Below the pieces are notes generated by a model. The model worked only from the letters and a program-made list of their open reading frames with translations. It searched no databases and was not told where the DNA came from. The translations under genes and the position numbers were made by a program. From Isoperla grammatica (lineage: Eukaryota; Arthropoda; Insecta; Plecoptera; Perlodidae), in NCBI GenBank assembly GCA_945910005.1, contig OX246746.1, forward strand, positions 22,147,095 through 22,211,094: a DNA stretch of 64,000 nt, written 5' to 3'. Position 1 is the stretch's first letter, and every line of letters begins with the position of its first letter. Shown here one piece after another: positions 60,629-64,000 of the stretch.

Positions 60629-63021
60629 CATATAATATGTAGAATGTGGTGCAGAGTAACGAAAGAGATGGCTACGGGCGTAAAAGATGTGCACCTGAAT
60701 TCAAGTCCACACATTGCTGCTACAACTGGGCTTTAGTGAGTCTCAACATGGGATCTGTGACACTGCTGATTATGACTGCAGCCAATTTAATTATGTAACT
60801 TATTTAAGTTGTTAAATTGCAGGCCGAATTTTGGCTGATCACAGCTTTCCATGAGAAAGGCTCTCTGTGTGACTACCTCAAAGCAAACATCATCACATGG
60901 GCTGATTACTGCAAAATTGCTGAATCAATGGCTAGAGGTAAGTTAGCACAAGTTTCAAGTGAGCACTTCCCAAACTTTATTCAACGATTGTAGCATCAAT
61001 TTCGGGGGTCAAAAGTTTATCTTGTAATTAGTATTCAATGTGTTATGTAATATTTATATACATATTACTTAATAATTAAAAGTAGGCACAAGTTCAGTTA
61101 ATCATTTTTGAACATCAGTAAGTACAGTATTACAAAAAAATGATTTAGAGTAGGGATGTCATAGGGTACCCGGGTTACCCGGATGCCGAAATTACCCGAA
61201 TATTTCTGTGACTACTTTCCTTCAAGCTACAGTGGTGAATTCCTGCTTGTGGGCGTGGCCAGCCGGTCGCTGGTTAGTACGCGCTGTCATTATTGGGGCG
61301 AGTTCTGTGAGGCCATATACACTCCCCCCACCCCCCTCGCCGTTCCCGCGCGCAGCGGCCGCACAGAGCCCAACCCACACAGCGGTCGGCAGCTGACACG
61401 GGCAGAGAACAACCTTCAACCGCATGGTTTCAGGGGGGGGGGGGGTGTAACCAAGATAAGATGACATAATTTAGGCTTTCAGGATTTGGGTAACCCGGTT
61501 CTTGGAAGGTCTGGAACCAGATCCGAATTTTCCTATCCTATGACATCCCTAATTTAGAGTATTCCTCTCATTTGATTTCAATGGTACTATACCACATTGC
61601 TAGTGAGCTCCAGCTGATCGGTAGTGACGTCATTTCGTAATACAGATGTTCGGAATGTGACCTAGAATACAATACATTCCGACAGTTGCCTCTTGTCGTG
61701 GTGTAGGCCTATGTCTTGAGCATTGTTTGTGAAATGAATAGGAATGGAATGATGTTCAAAATTTCAAACTCCAGTCCAAGTTAAAATAATATAAGTTAGG
61801 CTTTCAGGATTCGGGTAATCCGATTCCTGGAAGGTCTGGAACCGGATCCGAATTTTCCTACCCTATGACATCTCTACTTAGTAATGGATTGTTTTGTTTT
61901 AACATCCTTTTAATAAAATTGTTGCAAGTTGGTGTGTGCAATTGAAATGAAAGTGTAAATGTTGTACGCACTTATCTACAGGTCTGATGCATCTTCATGA
62001 AGAGATCTCTCCCAGTAAAACGGACGGCTATAAGCCAGCCGTTGCTCACCGGGACTTCAAGTCGAAGAATGTGCTTCTCAAGTCGGACTTGTCGGCTTGC
62101 ATCGCAGACTTTGGGCTGGCTCTCATCTTCCAGCCTGGAAAGCCTTGTGGAGACACTCACGGGTAGGCCTCGTGTACATGATGCACTGCAGAGATTTAAA
62201 TTTAAAATTGTTCACAAATAATTTACTATTTGTGTTTTATTCGAAATTAAAATTGTTTCTATTGAATTTTAACCTGCCCTTTACCTTTTTGCAATGATAA
62301 TCTTAATCTAGAAGATGTTTGGTGTTGCTGGCTTTAAATATATTGGTGAGTTTTGTTTGCAAATTTACTAAAAGTAGTCTTGTTTACAATGACGTATCCA
62401 ACTACAACCATATCAGGCCGGGCCACACTGTCCTATGCTTCACATGTTCGAAACATCACCATTGTAACAAAATTCCATTATGTATTTCAAAACATCCAAC
62501 AATTGGGTATTTTGGTCTCTAAAAAGTAGCCATTGCCATACTCACACACAGTGTGGGTTTTAATAGTTTTTAAAGTAGCCTATTTCAAACTTTTTTTTAA
62601 AGTTAACAAAATTCAGTTGATTATTAGAGTTTTTAGATAATTGTCACTAGTTAATATCTATTGGTAGCTAAGCATAATTAAATCAAATGAGATTTTCAGC
62701 CAAATGCACAGGTATTAACGTATACTTGTTCTTGTATTCATTTCCAGACAAGTGGGCACTCGGCGTTACATGGCTCCAGAGGTATTGGAAGGAGCTATCA
62801 ACTTCTCCCGTGATGCATTCCTTCGGATTGACATGTATGCATGCGGTCTAGTGCTGTGGGAGTTGGCATCACGATGCACCGCGCAGGGTGGGCCCATTGC
62901 AGATTATCAGCCACCCTTCCAGGCTGAAGTGGCCGATCATCCGACACTGGAAGATATACAGGATTGTGTGGTTGATAAAAAGAAAAGACCAGTTATACAA
63001 GAATCATGGCGAAAGCATGCT
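54434..63021 (+). CDS. ACVR2: Activin receptor type II, 9 exons, 3' end outside window
   Basis: ACVR2 is a plasma-membrane Ser/Thr kinase receptor that binds activins, GDFs and BMPs and phosphorylates type I receptors to start SMAD signalling. Exons: 54434-54482 (coding part), 55241-55318, 56824-56934, 57492-57656, 58212-58357, 58873-59148, 60823-60937, 61982-62162, 62748-63021; all GT-AG with matching phases, 465 residues so far (human ACVR2A is 513). Signal peptide 1-22; Cys-rich ectodomain with [17 protein letters not shown] and [15 protein letters not shown]; transmembrane about 150-173 followed by [22 protein letters not shown]; catalytic Lys in [14 protein letters not shown] (K234); HRDFKSKN (336-343); DFG 356-358; YMAPEVLEG (381-389); [20 protein letters not shown]. 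All key kinase residues are present, so it is an active-type kinase. The FCCC cluster and GCxxDxxxCYDR favour ACVR2 over BMPR2. Confidence 0.95.
55241..55318 (+). CDS. ACVR2: ACVR2 exon 2, start of the ectodomain
   Basis: Acceptor tcctgtgtag, donor gtaagg. It encodes [20 protein letters not shown], then KQPKE; N-glycosylation site NST. Phase 1 at both ends. Confidence 0.85.
55869..56262. mobile_element. MITE-like element with TTCACAATCAG ends
   Basis: TTCACAATCAGTTCTAAGG at 55869 and its complement-like CCTTACGACTGATTGTGAA ending at 56262 form inverted termini. TAAGGCGTAAGG/CCTTACGACTTACTCCTTAC words repeat near both ends. Flanking duplication not resolved. Confidence 0.65.
56824..56934 (+). 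CDS. ACVR2: ACVR2 exon 3, ligand-binding ectodomain
   Basis: Acceptor cttcgtacag, donor gtaaga. It encodes [20 protein letters not shown], then [18 protein letters not shown], comparable to the C-[YF]-DKDKRRHCFATWKN part of ACVR2A. Confidence 0.92.
57067..57310. repeat. SINE-like repeat
   Basis: CACTCAGTAACGAAACTGAC and TCGTTGCTAGGACGGCTC are shared with 45925-46008 and, for the second motif, with 34145-34165. It lies in the ACVR2 intron before exon 4. Borders approximate. Confidence 0.6.
57492..57656 (+). CDS. ACVR2: ACVR2 exon 4, Cys box
   Basis: Acceptor cttgcacttag, donor gtaagt. It encodes [20 protein letters not shown] and [19 protein letters not shown], then a Thr/Pro linker. The CCC-x4/5-CN box is the family signature. 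Confidence 0.96.
58212..58357 (+). CDS. ACVR2: ACVR2 exon 5, transmembrane segment
   Basis: Acceptor ttttttcatag, donor gtacgt. It encodes [20 protein letters not shown] as the membrane span and [13 protein letters not shown] as the cytosolic stop-transfer segment. Confidence 0.93.
58873..59148 (+). CDS. ACVR2: ACVR2 exon 6, kinase Gly loop and catalytic Lys
   Basis: 92 codons, phase 0 both ends; acceptor gtgttcttcag, donor gtaaac. It encodes [40 protein letters not shown] and [15 protein letters not shown]. Confidence 0.97.
59149..59891. other. ACVR2 intron
   Basis: AT-rich intron 6; no gene or clear element. Confidence 0.5.
59892..60585. mobile_element. hAT-type non-autonomous element (ATCGATATCG-word family)
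   Basis: The ends TAGAGATGTTCAACGATA and, reverse complemented, TAGGGATGTTCAACGATA are flanked by an exact 8-bp duplication actaacac (59884-59891, 60586-60593). ATATCGATATCG words fill both ends. A C run lies inside (about 60100-60118). Confidence 0.95.
60591..60623. repeat. (CA)n microsatellite
   Basis: About 16 CA units directly after the hAT target duplication, which itself ends in ACAC. Confidence 0.9.
60823..60937 (+). CDS. ACVR2: ACVR2 exon 7
   Basis: Acceptor ttaaattgcag, donor gtaagt. It encodes [20 protein letters not shown] and [16 protein letters not shown], the hinge and helix D/E region. Confidence 0.96.
61151..61551. mobile_element. hAT-type non-autonomous element (GGGTAACCCGG-word family)
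   Basis: The ends TAGGGATGTCATAGGGTACC and, reverse complemented, TAGGGATGTCATAGGATAGG are flanked by an exact 8-bp duplication atttagag (61143-61150, 61552-61559). GGGTTACCCGG words lie near both ends. Related to the nested fragment at 18547. Confidence 0.95.
61786..61876. mobile_element. Solo right end of the 61151 family
   Basis: About 90 bases nearly repeat 61463-61551 (GCTTTCAGGATT, AAGGTCTGGAACC, CCTATGACATC). No left end accompanies it; its outer flank does not match the 61143 duplication, so it is a separate truncated copy. Confidence 0.8.
61982..62162 (+). CDS. ACVR2: ACVR2 exon 8, catalytic loop and DFG
   Basis: Acceptor cttatctacag, donor gtaggc. It encodes [29 protein letters not shown] and [13 protein letters not shown], then GDTHG; ends in phase 2. 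Phe replaces the Ile of vertebrate HRDIKSKN. Confidence 0.96.
62748..63021 (+). CDS. ACVR2: ACVR2 exon 9, activation segment and helix F
   Basis: Acceptor tttccag, donor gtaagt. It encodes [40 protein letters not shown] and [15 protein letters not shown]. At least one further exon is needed; the window ends in ctactcttgcag, which has the form of an acceptor. Confidence 0.96.
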
Positions 63022-63140
63022 GTAAGTATATTGCACTTGTTTACAAGTTGACAATGATATCATGATATCCCAGGGGGGGGGGGGGGGATAGATGTATAAA
63101 CACTCTTTTGAACATAGTTGCTGGCGTTTTTGTACCACCT

Positions 63141-63142
63141 AT

Positions 63143-63225
<83 letters not shown>

Positions 63226-63226
63226 T
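63141..63226. repeat. (ATTT)n microsatellite
   Basis: Over 20 tandem ATTT units in the ACVR2 intron after exon 9; produces artefactual open frames of repeated Leu-Phe-Ile-Tyr. Confidence 0.95.
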
Positions 63227-63325
63227 AGAGATGAACTGCAGCGTTCTACGCGTTGTAGGGCCTACTGCAGGCCATGGCAAAAATACTTTATATTGACTAT
63301 GATTTCTTGTGTATGTATTGTATTA

Positions 63326-64000
63326 CAGTAAACCCTCGTTAATACGAACATCAAGGGACCCACAACGTCAGTTCGTAATATCAAAATTCGTAATATCGCA
63401 AAAACTTCGAAATTCAATAGTACCAGCTAAAATAAACGTCTCTACAAACAATCAATGTTTTTTAATGGATAGTGGTGCGCGGGTATGATGTTTTGTGCGT
63501 GCATAAACTTTGTCTCATCGTAGGATGAGACTAGTCAAACCGGTTTTTCCGCTCTCTAGATTTTGTGCAACCCTAATTGTAGCTCGGCGCTTACAGCCCA
63601 ACAGATAAATGGAATGACAGCTTCCCTAATTGATTCACATGATCGCGGTCAAATACCAGAAATAACTACCAGTGCAATATTATCGGCAACTGAATTAGCA
63701 CTACTACAACATATAAAATAACAGTAGGTTTTTATTTTCGGTATTTCATGAATGTGAAATTTTGAATGGAAGCTCTACTTCGAAAACTGGGCAAGTTGTT
63801 GAGTTTTTAGTATTGTTTTAAATATTACGGCCATTGGAACAGGTCTTAATTCTAAGAAATTGTTCAATCATCAGACTGTATTAGGATTTTCGGTTATGCA
63901 CGATAAGCCGATAATTGCTGTCAAGAATGTCGAGTGGACAAAGCACGCGGGTGTTCACAATGAAGGAATCTCAGGGGTCGGTAAAACCCTACTCTTGCAG
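63326..64000. mobile_element. pogo/Tigger-like left end, truncated or running out of the window
   Basis: CAGTAAACCCTCGTTAATAC at 63326, preceded by TA, shares its first nine bases with the 12835 element. TTCGTAATATC words follow. No matching right terminus is visible before 64000, so the right border is arbitrary. Confidence 0.5.

Noticed and set aside
63092..63331. Open frames of repeated Leu-Phe-Ile-Tyr
   Set aside because: Produced by the (ATTT)n microsatellite.

Overview
The window is nuclear DNA of an intron-rich animal. It carries parts or all of four conserved metazoan protein genes, split by GT-AG introns (one GC-AG) and embedded in AT-rich DNA full of DNA transposons. The species cannot be fixed from the sequence. 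The abundance of the word GGCCTA/TAGGCC, the many hAT elements and the gene set suggest a marine invertebrate, possibly deuterostome grade; this is a weak inference.

Layout. (1) 2760-28339, plus strand: EIF4B (translation initiation factor 4B), 10 exons and only the first coding exon missing; its central DRYG-type region is a coding minisatellite of eight 14-residue units. (2) 35399-37815, minus strand: a glutamate-rich protein 2 (ERICH2)-like gene in 4 exons, with one GC-AG intron. (3) 45430-50722, minus strand: PPCS (phosphopantothenoylcysteine synthetase, coenzyme A synthesis), complete in 4 exons, with a Ser/Thr-rich C-terminal tail. (4) 54434-63021 and beyond the right edge, plus strand: an activin receptor type II (ACVR2), 9 exons from signal peptide to mid kinase domain. 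EIF4B and ERICH2 are tail to tail; PPCS and ACVR2 are head to head across about 3.7 kb. The four genes do not form an obvious pathway.

Mobile DNA. One hAT element (14123-17358) is apparently intact: imperfect 8-bp target duplication, terminal inverted repeats, and a two-exon 595-residue transposase whose N-terminal part resembles CGGBP1. About nine non-autonomous hAT-type elements share TAGGG ends, most with exact or 7/8 target duplications. There are also a piggyBac-like element (TTAA), four pogo/Tigger-like ends or elements (TA), a 1.15-kb fold-back structure, a decayed LINE in PPCS intron 1, and tRNA-like SINE fragments. Much of EIF4B intron length comes from these insertions.

Long stretches with no recognised gene are AT-rich intron or intergenic DNA and are listed as such. 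All homology calls are from recognition of motifs and remembered family features; no searches were run.
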